From Sphingobacteriaceae bacterium (lineage in GTDB: Bacteria; Bacteroidota; Bacteroidia; B-17B0; Aurantibacillaceae): 40,780 nucleotides of DNA. Below, piece after piece: positions 1 through 6,528 of the stretch. Under the pieces are notes generated by a model that did no database searches, was not told the origin of the DNA, and saw only the letters and a program-made list of their open reading frames with translations. Position numbers and translations under genes: made by a program. The first letter of the stretch is position 1. Every line of letters begins with the position of its first letter. The DNA lies in contig CANKBS010000031.1 in the NCBI GenBank assembly GCA_947480015.1, positions 1 through 40,780 of the forward strand, written 5' to 3'.

Positions 1-133
1 ATTTGTCTTACGTTTAATATCCTTGATTAAACTCTGAGCTGTTTTCTTGTTTGGATTCGTTTCCATTTTCTTATTGTTTTACATTGGTTAAACTTAAGAA
101 AATGTCTCTTTGTTTTTATATTAAATCAGTACA
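1..133 (-). mobile_element. Truncated end of an IS3-like insertion sequence
   Basis: On the minus strand an ORF starts with ATG at 64-66 and reads METNPNKKTAQSLIKDIKRK, then runs off the window. This start, and above all the LIKDIKRKT segment, resembles the N-terminus of OrfA transposase proteins of IS3-family elements in Bacteroidota, which continue into a HTH_21/HTH_Tnp_1 domain. Upstream the minus strand reads TGTACTG, ending at about position 133, which fits a TG-type IS terminus followed by a short leader. Only the first 22 codons are visible, so the family call rests on recalled N-terminal similarity. The IS would lie inside the integrated element bounded by the tRNA-Glu. Confidence 0.5.
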
Positions 134-242
134 CTTTGGTTTGAAACGGAACAAGCGTTGCTTACAATGCTTTTAAACCTGTTAAGATAAAAATCGAACC
201 AAAAACAAAACCGGAGGACAAAACAGAATAACACAACTTAAA

Positions 243-521
243 ATGAAACTGTCCGTTGATTTACCTGACATAGCAGAAGTGATTGCTCAAGCGGTTGAAA
301 CTGCCATCAGCGATAAGCAAACAAAGCTTTTCGGATGGAAGTATTTTACCCTAAAGGAAACCGCAGAGCTTCTTCAGGTAAAGGTGTCAACGCTGCTGGA
401 TAAACGAATGCCCTATATGAGCGAATTGGAGTATTCACAAAACGGTAAAACGTTTTGGTTTAAAAAAGAATCAGTTGAACTATTCATTTCATCAAGGATG
501 ATCAGAAAATATAGAAGATAA
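243..521 (+). CDS. Small HTH (excisionase-like) DNA-binding protein
   Basis: This 92-residue protein has an N-terminal helix (residues 1-25) followed by a MerR/excisionase-type helix-turn-helix: WKYFTLKETAELLQVKVSTL at about 33-52 matches the usual 'lltvkEaAelLgvs..TL' pattern of HTH_17 proteins. The motif is followed by a short beta-wing (GKTFWFKKESV). The gene converges on the integrase gene with only 8 bases between stop codons. Small HTH_17 proteins beside tyrosine recombinases often act as recombination directionality factors or regulators of the element; here that is inferred from position. ATG at 243 is the first start in frame. No strong Shine-Dalgarno is expected in Bacteroidota. Confidence 0.75.
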   Translation: MKLSVDLPDIAEVIAQAVETAISDKQTKLFGWKYFTLKETAELLQVKVSTLLDKRMPYMSELEYSQNGKTFWFKKESVELFISSRMIRKYRR

Positions 522-529
522 ATTAAACA

Positions 530-1747
530 CTATAGTTTTGTTGCATTGATCATTTGATCATCCATACTTTCATCATCCAACGACGCCAAATAAGTTTGAG
601 TTATTTGTGAGTTAGAATGTTTTAGGGCATTCTGTACGAAATTTATATTTCCATTTGATTTTTTGATTGCAATGGACGCAAAGGTGTGACGCGCTATATG
701 TGTGGTCACCTTTTTTTCAATCTTTGCTTTCTCAGCTATTTTTTTTAGATACTTATTTACAAGTGCCGTTTTTCTACTGATCTCTTTTTTATAATCTTCG
801 TTCGTTAACTCCTCTAATCCATCCTTTAATATGGGCACAATATAAATTGAACTGTTGTTGGCACTTTTAAAATAGTTAAGTATGGCTTTAATTTGTGGAG
901 TTAGTTTAAATGAATTTAACGCCCCGGTTTTCTCCATTTTATATTCAATCCTTTCTTTTTTAACGTAGCTCCATTTTAGTGTGAGTACATCTTCAATACG
1001 AACACCGGCAAGATTGAACGCCAATAAAAAAGCTTGTTGACATGTTTTACTTAAACTGTCTTTGTCGCAAACAACGCTTGCAAATTTTTTCAATTCTTCT
1101 ACCGTTAATTTTTCCTTTTTCGATTTGTTGGCTTTTGGCATAGTGAACGCCTTAAAAATATAATCTTCAACTTTTATTACCTGCTCTTTAATTGCCATGT
1201 TAAACAGCGATCTGATACGTTTAAGATTTGTATAAACCGTTGAAGCTTGTAAGCCGTTTTCAAACAAGAAATTTTCGTAGCCCTTTAAGATGAAAACATT
1301 TATTTGTTTAAAATCAAGATCACCCAGTTTTTCTTTTTCGGTATATGCCTTCCAGTTATTCAAAGTTTGCTGGTATCCTTTTTTATGGTTGTAGTTAAGC
1401 ATTTGGCTCATCTTAGATTCACAATACTTTACAAGTGATTGTGTGAAGTGTGTTTTTTTAACGGAGTGAATAACGGTTTCCGGTGATATAGCTTTTTTTG
1501 CAACCGCACTCGCAAACATAACATCATTATATTCTTCCACCAGAGCATTTAAATCGGCATTAATTTTTTGGTGATTGGGATGATTATATACCCACTTTAA
1601 ATTATGGTTCTTGCTTTTAAACTGATTTTGTTTAACCGCTATCTTAGCTCTAACGCGTTTCTTTTTACCACCCTCTTGAATGCGGATATAGATTTCGTAT
1701 AGACCGTCACGATTAGGTTTGCTGGAAAGTTCTAATGCTGCTTTCAT
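530..1747 (-). CDS. Tyrosine recombinase / site-specific integrase
   Basis: A 405-residue integrase of the Bacteroidota transposon/ICE type. Residues 1-90 resemble the Arm DNA-binding domain (LYEIYIRIQEGGKKKRVR), about 100-200 the SAM-like core-binding domain, and 215-405 the catalytic domain. Catalytic residues are visible: Arg250 in NLAGVRIEDVLTLKW, His350 and Arg353 in HIARHTFASI, His377 in ALKHSNSQITQTYL, and nucleophile Tyr386. The length fits the family. It catalyses strand exchange between att sites through a 3'-phosphotyrosine. The gene begins 116 bases from the 3' end of a tRNA-Glu, the classical target geometry, so the integrated element should extend to lower coordinates beyond the window. 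All catalytic residues are present and the frame is intact, so it is probably functional. Confidence 0.93.
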   Translation of the reverse strand: MKAALELSSKPNRDGLYEIYIRIQEGGKKKRVRAKIAVKQNQFKSKNHNLKWVYNHPNHQKINADLNALVEEYNDVMFASAVAKKAISPETVIHSVKKTHFTQSLVKYCESKMSQMLNYNHKKGYQQTLNNWKAYTEKEKLGDLDFKQINVFILKGYENFLFENGLQASTVYTNLKRIRSLFNMAIKEQVIKVEDYIFKAFTMPKANKSKKEKLTVEELKKFASVVCDKDSLSKTCQQAFLLAFNLAGVRIEDVLTLKWSYVKKERIEYKMEKTGALNSFKLTPQIKAILNYFKSANNSSIYIVPILKDGLEELTNEDYKKEISRKTALVNKYLKKIAEKAKIEKKVTTHIARHTFASIAIKKSNGNINFVQNALKHSNSQITQTYLASLDDESMDDQMINATKL

Positions 1748-1815
1748 TGGAGATTGATTTGATTGTTGAATCTAAATTAATCAAAATCCACCCCTGCATC
1801 CACCTGTAAACTAAA

Positions 1816-1848
1816 AAAACCTTGCAATCTATTGATTAGCAAGGTTTT
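1816..1848 (-). terminator. Intrinsic terminator downstream of tRNA-Glu
   Basis: AAAACCTTGC (1816-1825) pairs perfectly with GCAAGGTTTT (1839-1848) around a 13-base loop. On the minus strand the stem is followed by a T run (TTTTTTTAG), as expected for a Rho-independent terminator of the tRNA transcript. It lies between the tRNA 3' end and the integrase start. Confidence 0.7.
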
Positions 1849-1863
1849 AAAAGTTATTCACTG

Positions 1864-1935
1864 TAGCCCGTACGGGAATCGAACCCGTGTTTCATCCGTG
1901 AAAGGGACGTGTCCTAACCCCTAGACGAACGGGCC
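1864..1935 (-). tRNA. tRNA-Glu (anticodon UUC)
   Basis: The minus strand begins GGCCCGTTCGTCTAGGGGTT, a typical tRNA-Glu 5' half. The anticodon loop is CTTTCAC with anticodon TTC, and the T arm carries GGTTCGATTCC. The acceptor stem GGCCCGT pairs with ACGGGCT (G1-U72 wobble), with discriminator A73. No CCA is encoded. Length is 72 bases. Its 3' end faces the integrase gene, so the T-arm and acceptor region is the probable attachment site of the element to the left. Confidence 0.95.
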
Positions 1936-2158
1936 AAATACTAATTTGGAGTGCAAAACTACTAAATTATTCTATACTAACAAAAATTATTTGAAAATTA
2001 TTTTAATTCGCTTTAAGCCTTGCTAATTGCGCTTTTCCAGATCCCGGCTTTTATAAATAGTGCCTTTTTCTAAAATAAGACTGCTTCTTAGTTTTTTTTG
2101 TATTCTCCTGCGCCGGCCTCAGAAATACTTGCAGTAATAAACATATGGTTTACATGTT

Positions 2159-2303
2159 TTTTGGGCGCCCCGCTAGTAAGCCGGGGTAATTGCTACAATG
2201 CTTACTGTCGGCGGGCTGCGCCGGGCTCCGCTGCGCTGCGGTTTTTTTGCAGCCAAAAGAGACAGGCTGCAAAAAGAACTAAACCCTTTGCATCCCATGG
2301 CGC
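2159..2303 (+). repeat. GGGCGCC-family palindromic repeat, copy 1
   Basis: The unit starts TTTGGGCGCC, contains a GC-rich inner stretch (GGGCTGCGCCGGGCTCCGC), a hairpin TTTTTGCAGCC / GGCTGCAAAAA with an AAAGAGACA-type loop, then AGAACTAAA, and ends CATCCCATGGCGC. The same order of landmarks recurs at 5955-6058, 6301-6476 (reverse) and 32511-32726. Just upstream (2112-2126) is a fragment GCCGGCCTCAGAAAT that starts the other repeat family found at 2471 and 3471. A 77-codon ORF read through this stretch is not a gene. Confidence 0.75.
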
Positions 2304-2469
2304 AAGAATACGCAGTTTAACACCATCGTGAATCAATATAATTGTAGAATTCAAATTAAAAAAAAATTAAAAATGACCCATTATTCAAATTATCCTAAGC
2401 CCATTAATATTCTCCATTAAATCTAAAAGGAAGTCTAAATTAGAACCAGACCCCGCTAGCACTTCATTT
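2304..2469. other. AT-rich spacer without recognised content
   Basis: Together with 1936-2158 this is AT-rich sequence lying between tRNA-Glu and the repeat block. I see no ORF with coding character, no RNA gene and no clear terminator in it. Confidence 0.4.
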
Positions 2470-2470
2470 G

Positions 2471-2857
2471 AGCCGGCCTCAGAAATTCTCGCTTTGAAAT
2501 CTCGAAGGCTTTGAAGGCGTGGCAAAAAAAGCCGGTCCTAGGCGCACTGCAGGTTTGCGCATGCTTTTTTTGCCTGCTTGTGTGTGAGCGATTTGCTACT
2601 CTTCCGCTACCCCCAATAATTTGAAAGCGGAAGAGTATGATCAAATCGCTGGCTCAAAGCCTTCGCAGATTTCTGCGAGAATTTCTGAAGCCTTGATTTT
2701 TTGGTTCTTTTTGCACTTGTGCTGAGCCTGTCGAAGCATCAAGGCAAATTACGTCCATTAATAAACGAATTTCTAAAATCCCATATGATTCAGCGATGCT
2801 AAAAGCCTAATACTGGTAAAACCAACAACCCTGATTTTTCGCTACCGCTCAAAACCC
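2471..2857. repeat. Large structured repeat, copy A
   Basis: A unit of about 390 bp, repeated directly with its start exactly 1000 bp further on (3471). The first about 220 bp fold into a long branched hairpin. The outer arms are GAAATTCTCGC / GCGAGAATTTC (2481-2491 and 2675-2685). Inside are GAAGGCTTTGA / TCAAAGCCTTC, GGCAAAAAAAGC / GCTTTTTTTGCC, and GCGATTTGCTACTCTTCCGC with GCGGAAGAGTATGATCAAAT. A less structured tail follows, containing GGTTCTTTTTG and CCATATGATTCAG, almost identical in both copies. A short CTGAGCCTGTCGAAG repeat interrupts the tail at about 2720. No ORF here has coding character. Confidence 0.8.
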
Positions 2858-2907
2858 CACTCAAGAGTGCTAAGACACTTGTGCTGAGCCTGTCGAAGCA
2901 ACCAGGC

Positions 2908-2939
2908 AACATTAATTACAAGCCATTGTAATTAATGTT
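2908..2939. repeat. Perfect 14-bp inverted repeat
   Basis: AACATTAATTACAA (2908-2921) and TTGTAATTAATGTT (2926-2939) are perfect reverse complements around the loop GCCA. There is no T tract typical of a terminator directly after either side, and it lies 155 bp upstream of the small ORF at 3095. It could be a protein-binding site, a weak terminator, or the tip of a repeat element. Confidence 0.6.
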
Positions 2940-3094
2940 TATGCTCTTAGTCAGGTTTACCGGCAATTCTTGGCCTGTATTTCGACCTGACCAATTTTCA
3001 ATTATGATTAAAATTTTGTATCTTCAATGAGTGAAAAAGCATAAAAATCACCTTCTTGACTTTCAGGTCGACAAATTGACAACTATTTTGACAA

Positions 3095-3244
3095 ATGAAA
3101 AATAAAGTAAAACTTGATGATGTTGATGTGGTTTTTTTACCTGGACCACTTTCTGATGAACATAAAAAATTAATAAGCGAATTCATTCGTCTCGACAAAG
3201 AGAAACGTAAAAAAAAGCCCGTACGTAAACGTGCTGTAGCCTGA
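3095..3244 (+). CDS. Small basic hypothetical protein (49 aa)
   Basis: An ATG-initiated frame of 49 codons. Residues 1-30 include VDVVFLPGPLSDEHKKLIS, and the C-terminus is strongly basic (DKEKRKKKPVRKRAVA). I do not recognise the family. Codon choice looks like ordinary coding sequence of this genome, and the frame lies in the only non-repetitive stretch between the two large repeats. An antisense ORF of 66 codons (2998-3198) overlaps it but has low-complexity Ser/Phe content and looks like a shadow. The basic tail suggests nucleic-acid contact, but that is a guess. It could be a remnant gene or cargo isolated by repeat insertion. Confidence 0.45.
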   Translation: MKNKVKLDDVDVVFLPGPLSDEHKKLISEFIRLDKEKRKKKPVRKRAVA

Positions 3245-3298
3245 CAAAATTGTAAATTCGTTTAATTAAAAGAACGAAACATACACCGCTAGCCCATC

Positions 3299-3468
3299 CC
3301 TGAAGCAGAAAGGCATTGGTTATTATTGGAAGCCTTTCGCTTCAAGACTGGCCGCTAAATCAGAAAGGCCTTGGTTATTATAGGCAGCCTTTCGCTTCAG
3401 GGCTGGCCCCTAAATCAGAAAGGCATTGGTTATTATGGGAAGCCTTTCGCTTCAGGACTGGCCGCTAG
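3299..3468. repeat. Three tandem 55-bp REP-like hairpin units
   Basis: Three copies with a period of exactly 55 bp (AGGC anchors at 3311, 3366, 3421). Each has one arm ending CAGAAAGGC, a loop TTGGTTATTAT and the other arm GCCTTTCGCTTCA, so the arms pair except for one bulged base (GCAGAAAGGC against GCCTTTCGC). Units are joined by ACTGGCCGCTAAATC-type linkers. Only the first unit retains the complete left arm CCTGAAGC. The same hairpin recurs singly at 6177-6219, 6410-6462 and 16261-16313. It is not a CRISPR: there are three units, no unique spacers, and each repeat is itself palindromic. Confidence 0.8.
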
Positions 3469-3470
3469 TG

Positions 3471-3833
3471 AGCCGGCCTCAGAAATTTTCGCTAAGAAAT
3501 CTTGGTAGGCTTGTAAGCGTGGCTCAAAAACAGAGCATAGGCGTTTAGTTGATTACGGAATGTTTTTGAGCCTGCATGTGCGTGGATGATTTGCTGCTCT
3601 TTCGCTACCGCTCAATTTGCCTGAGGCGAAAGAGCATGATCAAATCATCGGCACAAGCCTGCCAAAGATTTCAGCGAAAATTTCTGCGGCCTTGACTTTT
3701 TGGTTCTTTTTTGTCAAGAAAAAAGAACGTCCACTAATAAACGAATATCTAAAATACCATATGATTCAGTGATGCTAAAAGCCTAATACTGGTAAAACCA
3801 AGCGCCCTTGCTTTTTCGCTACCGTTCAAAACC
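3471..3833. repeat. Large structured repeat, copy B
   Basis: Second copy of the unit at 2471. Outer arms are GAAATTTTCGC / GCGAAAATTTC, and the inner stems are GGCTCAAAAAC / GTTTTTGAGCC and TGATTTGCTGCTCTTTCGC with GCGAAAGAGCATGATCAAATCA. Compared with copy A many stem positions differ, but they change in pairs that keep pairing. The tail (GTCCACTAATAAACGAAT, CCATATGATTCAG, GCCTAATACTGGTAAAACCA) is nearly identical to copy A. A local hairpin GTTCTTTTTTG / AAGAAAAAAGAAC sits at the start of the tail. Confidence 0.8.
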
Positions 3834-3851
3834 AACAAACTAAATACAGTT

Positions 3852-5204
3852 CTAAAAATACCCGTAGAGAATTCGACCCATTAAAAAATAAATCGTAATC
3901 CCTATAATATCGTTTAGCGTCGTTACAAAGGGTCCCGTTGCTAAAGCAGGATTGATCTTAAAGCGATTCAAGGTTAAAGGCACAAACGTGCCTAAAAACG
4001 ACGCACAGAGCACTACGGTTAGTAAGGCCGCACTCACGGTGGCAGCCAACTGCCAATCTTCTATTACAAAGGCATACGACCAAATTAAAAACGAACAAAT
4101 CATGCCGTTAATTAATCCCACACCTAACTCTTTTAAAAGTTTAGGCGCAATGTTATCACCTATTAAAGTATTGTTTGCTAAGCCTTGTACTATGATGGAA
4201 CTACTTTGTACCCCCACATTACCACCCATGGCTCCAATTAATGGAATAAAATAGGCCATCTCGGGATGAATCTTGATCTGATCTTCGTAAGTACCAATAA
4301 TGCGTGAACCAATAATACCTCCGCACATGCCCACAATTAACCAGGGAATGCGGGCCCTCGACAAACGCCAAAGTTTATCATTACTATCCACATCATCCGA
4401 AATACCACTCATGCGCTGAATGTTTTCGTCGGTATTTTCCTTGATTACATCCATCACGTCATCAATGGTAATACGTCCCACCAAACGGTTCAACTGATCT
4501 ACCACCGGCAATACTACCAAATCGTACTTCTGCATGTACTCCCCTACTTCCACCGTATCGGTATTGGTTCTTACGTATTGGATGTCGGGTTCGTAAATTT
4601 CTTCAATGCGCGCTAAGGGATGAGAGATGATTAATTTTTTGAGAGAGACAATGCCAATCAAACGTTCTTTGTTATCTAACACATACACGGCATACATCAC
4701 ATCCACATCATCGGCCTGCTGACGAATTTCTTCAATACACTGCGATACCGTTTCAAAAGCATACACACTCACCAACTCCTTGGCCATTAAAGATCCCGCC
4801 GTGCCTTCTTCGTAATTAATTAACTCGGCTATATCACTAGCCTGATCAATGTCTTCAATATGCGATAACACTTCCTCCTGCAATTCCTCGGGTAATTCAG
4901 AAATCACATCGGCCGCATCATCACTGTCCATATTGTCGATTTGCTCGGCAATTTGTTTCGAACTAAAAGTGGTTAAGAGGTCCTCACGTTTGTCATCATC
5001 CAATTCCAATAACACATTTGGTGCTATCTCATCATCCAGCAATTCGTATAAATAGGCGGCCTGCTGTAAATTTAATTGATTGATAATGCTTGCAATATCA
5101 GGCGCATACAAATCATGCAACTGATCTTGAAGGTAAAGACTATTCTTCTCCTCTATCGCATCTTTTAAGCTAACCAGTATGTCGGACGTTAGTTCGAATT
5201 GCAT
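3852..5204 (-). CDS. mgtE: Magnesium transporter MgtE
   Basis: A 450-residue protein, the usual MgtE length. Residues 1-130 form the acidic superhelical N domain (runs such as DDDKREDLL and SDDAADVISELPEE), 135-255 a CBS pair (IEEIRQQADDVDVMYAVYVLD and VEVGEYMQKYDLVVLPVVDQ), and 280-450 five membrane helices. GAMGGNVGVQSSS near residue 325 is the family pore motif, and the Asp in TTLNDIIGITIYF near 430 corresponds to the conserved pore aspartate. MgtE is a homodimeric inner-membrane Mg2+ channel gated by Mg2+ binding to the N and CBS domains. It follows the HEAT-like gene with a 38-bp gap, so the two are probably co-transcribed. Confidence 0.95.
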   Translation of the reverse strand: MQFELTSDILVSLKDAIEEKNSLYLQDQLHDLYAPDIASIINQLNLQQAAYLYELLDDEIAPNVLLELDDDKREDLLTTFSSKQIAEQIDNMDSDDAADVISELPEELQEEVLSHIEDIDQASDIAELINYEEGTAGSLMAKELVSVYAFETVSQCIEEIRQQADDVDVMYAVYVLDNKERLIGIVSLKKLIISHPLARIEEIYEPDIQYVRTNTDTVEVGEYMQKYDLVVLPVVDQLNRLVGRITIDDVMDVIKENTDENIQRMSGISDDVDSNDKLWRLSRARIPWLIVGMCGGIIGSRIIGTYEDQIKIHPEMAYFIPLIGAMGGNVGVQSSSIIVQGLANNTLIGDNIAPKLLKELGVGLINGMICSFLIWSYAFVIEDWQLAATVSAALLTVVLCASFLGTFVPLTLNRFKINPALATGPFVTTLNDIIGITIYFLMGRILYGYF

Positions 5205-5242
5205 GTAATGATCCCAATTTTATTGGGCTGCAAGTTAAAGAA

Positions 5243-5776
5243 TTAAATCTTAGAATTAAGATAACCCAGACTTTTTAAACTCAATTTTGTGCGACTTTTT
5301 ACAGCGGGTAATTGAGGAAACTGACTAAGCTCGTTTAAGATGAGATATAATTCGTTTTTTAATTCGGGATATAAGCGGCAAATGTTGGTGGCCACGGTAA
5401 TGGCAAAGGCTCTAATGGCGGCAGGGCAAGTCTGATCTTTGATAAAAGTAAAACAAAGATCCACCAAAACCGCATGGTGTTTTTCGGGAATGTCCATTTG
5501 CTGAAAACTGCGTAAAATATTACGGGCAATAGCAGGATGTTGGTTCCGTTTTTCTAACTTTTTTAAAAGCTCATCCAGATAAGGCCTCATGAGCTGAGGA
5601 TGTTGTTCAGCAATAAAACTCAAGGGCCAGGCCGCTCTTTGCGATACCCTTGATTCACCTTTCAGAAACACCTGCATCAACACAGCAAAACGTTCTTTAT
5701 CCTCTCCCACATAAGCCACTATGGCTGTGGTGAGACTTTTACTGTGTTCAGCTTCTAAACGTGCTTCAATGTCCAT
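5243..5776 (-). CDS. HEAT-repeat-like helical protein
   Basis: A 177-residue, wholly helical soluble protein made of repeated helix pairs, e.g. SRVSQRAAWPLSFIAEQHP, HPAIARNILRSFQQM, CPAAIRAFAITVATNICRLY and PAVKSRTKLSLKSLGYL. The spacing and the 'R.aAw.l..ia...P' pattern are HEAT/ARM-like; similar short proteins occur in many Bacteroidota with no established function. No catalytic motif and no signal peptide are visible. It lies directly upstream of mgtE on the same strand and probably shares its transcript, but a role in Mg2+ handling is not shown by the sequence. Confidence 0.7.
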   Translation of the reverse strand: MDIEARLEAEHSKSLTTAIVAYVGEDKERFAVLMQVFLKGESRVSQRAAWPLSFIAEQHPQLMRPYLDELLKKLEKRNQHPAIARNILRSFQQMDIPEKHHAVLVDLCFTFIKDQTCPAAIRAFAITVATNICRLYPELKNELYLILNELSQFPQLPAVKSRTKLSLKSLGYLNSKI

Positions 5777-5954
5777 TTTAATTCAGCTTTTTTTTACTGT
5801 TTTAGAATTAAGGCATATTGAAAGGCCATAAAAAGGCAATCTTCTTCATTCCACTCTTTTTGCATGTTTAAAAATATAAAAAATGTCCTTACGCCTCTTC
5901 CGTTTAAAAGGAAAAGACAGAACATTTCTATAGAGTTCAAATTTTTCCTCTTTA

Positions 5955-6058
5955 TTTGGGCGCCCGGGCGGGCTGCGCCGGGCTCGCTGTTCGCTCGGCT
6001 TTTTTCAGCGGTAGAAAAAACCGCTGAAAAAGAGCTAAACACTTCGCATCCCTGGCGC
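5955..6058 (+). repeat. GGGCGCC-family palindromic repeat, copy 2
   Basis: Begins TTTGGGCGCCCGGGCGGGCT, carries a hairpin TTTTTCAGCGGT / ACCGCTGAAAAA, then AGAGCTAAAC, and ends CATCCCTGGCGC. The landmarks match copy 1 at 2159, but the hairpin arms have a different sequence, so pairing rather than sequence is kept. ORFs read across it on both strands (5794-6132 and 5864-6106) are shadows of the repeat. Confidence 0.75.
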
Positions 6059-6142
6059 TCGAATAATTTTAAACTCCTGGTAAATTCTATTATTTTAGTT
6101 TTATAAATTAAAAACACCGTATAAAATTCCAATCTCCATTAA

Positions 6143-6480
6143 TTCCGAAAACCACGCCAAGACCAAAGCGGCATCTCCTGAAGCAGAAAGGCCCCATTTT
6201 ACCTGTAAGCCTTTCGCTTCAGGATGAGCCCTAAAGAAAGCAGCATATAATTTTAGATTTTAAAATAAACAGAAGAATGGATGAATACAAATTAAACTAT
6301 GCGCCATGGGATGTAGGGCAGCAAGCCTGTGGCTTGATGAGCCAGCTTGTGCGTTAGCAGGGGTGAAAGGTTTTCCGAAATTAGCCAAAGCCTTTTTGCT
6401 TCAGGGGCCACTCCTGAAGCGAAAGGCTATCCAAAATCACCAAAGGCCTTTCTGCTTCAGGGGGGAGGCGCCAAAAAAAA
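6143..6480 (-). repeat. Composite repeat, full-length copy in reverse orientation
   Basis: On the plus strand it reads CACGCCAAGACCAAAGCGGC, a CCTGAAGC..GCTTCAGG hairpin, GAGCCCTAAAGAAAGC, a non-palindromic stretch (ATATAATTTTAGATTTTAAA), then GGATGAATACAAATTAAACT, GCGCCATGGGATGTAGGGC, further CTTCAGG hairpins, and GGCGCCAAAAA. The reverse complement of 32509-32885 has the same blocks in the same order, including the non-palindromic part almost base for base. It therefore looks like one discrete element in two orientations. The rest of the 5777-6528 spacer is AT-rich, with nothing recognised besides this and copy 2. Confidence 0.8.
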
Positions 6481-6528
6481 ACGGACAATCCTAAGTAAAA
6501 ATCGAAAATGAAGATTAAGGCTTAAAAC

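Noticed and set aside
2098-2331. 77-codon ORF on the plus strand
   Set aside because: It reads through the GGGCGCC repeat and its amino-acid content (Cys, Arg, Ala) is that of the palindromes; an equivalent false ORF occurs over the copy at 5864-6106.
3299-3468. Possible CRISPR array
   Set aside because: Only three units, each palindromic, with no unique spacers and no cas genes.
5794-6132. 112-codon minus-strand ORF
   Set aside because: It covers a repeat copy and its flank and has no recognisable domain.
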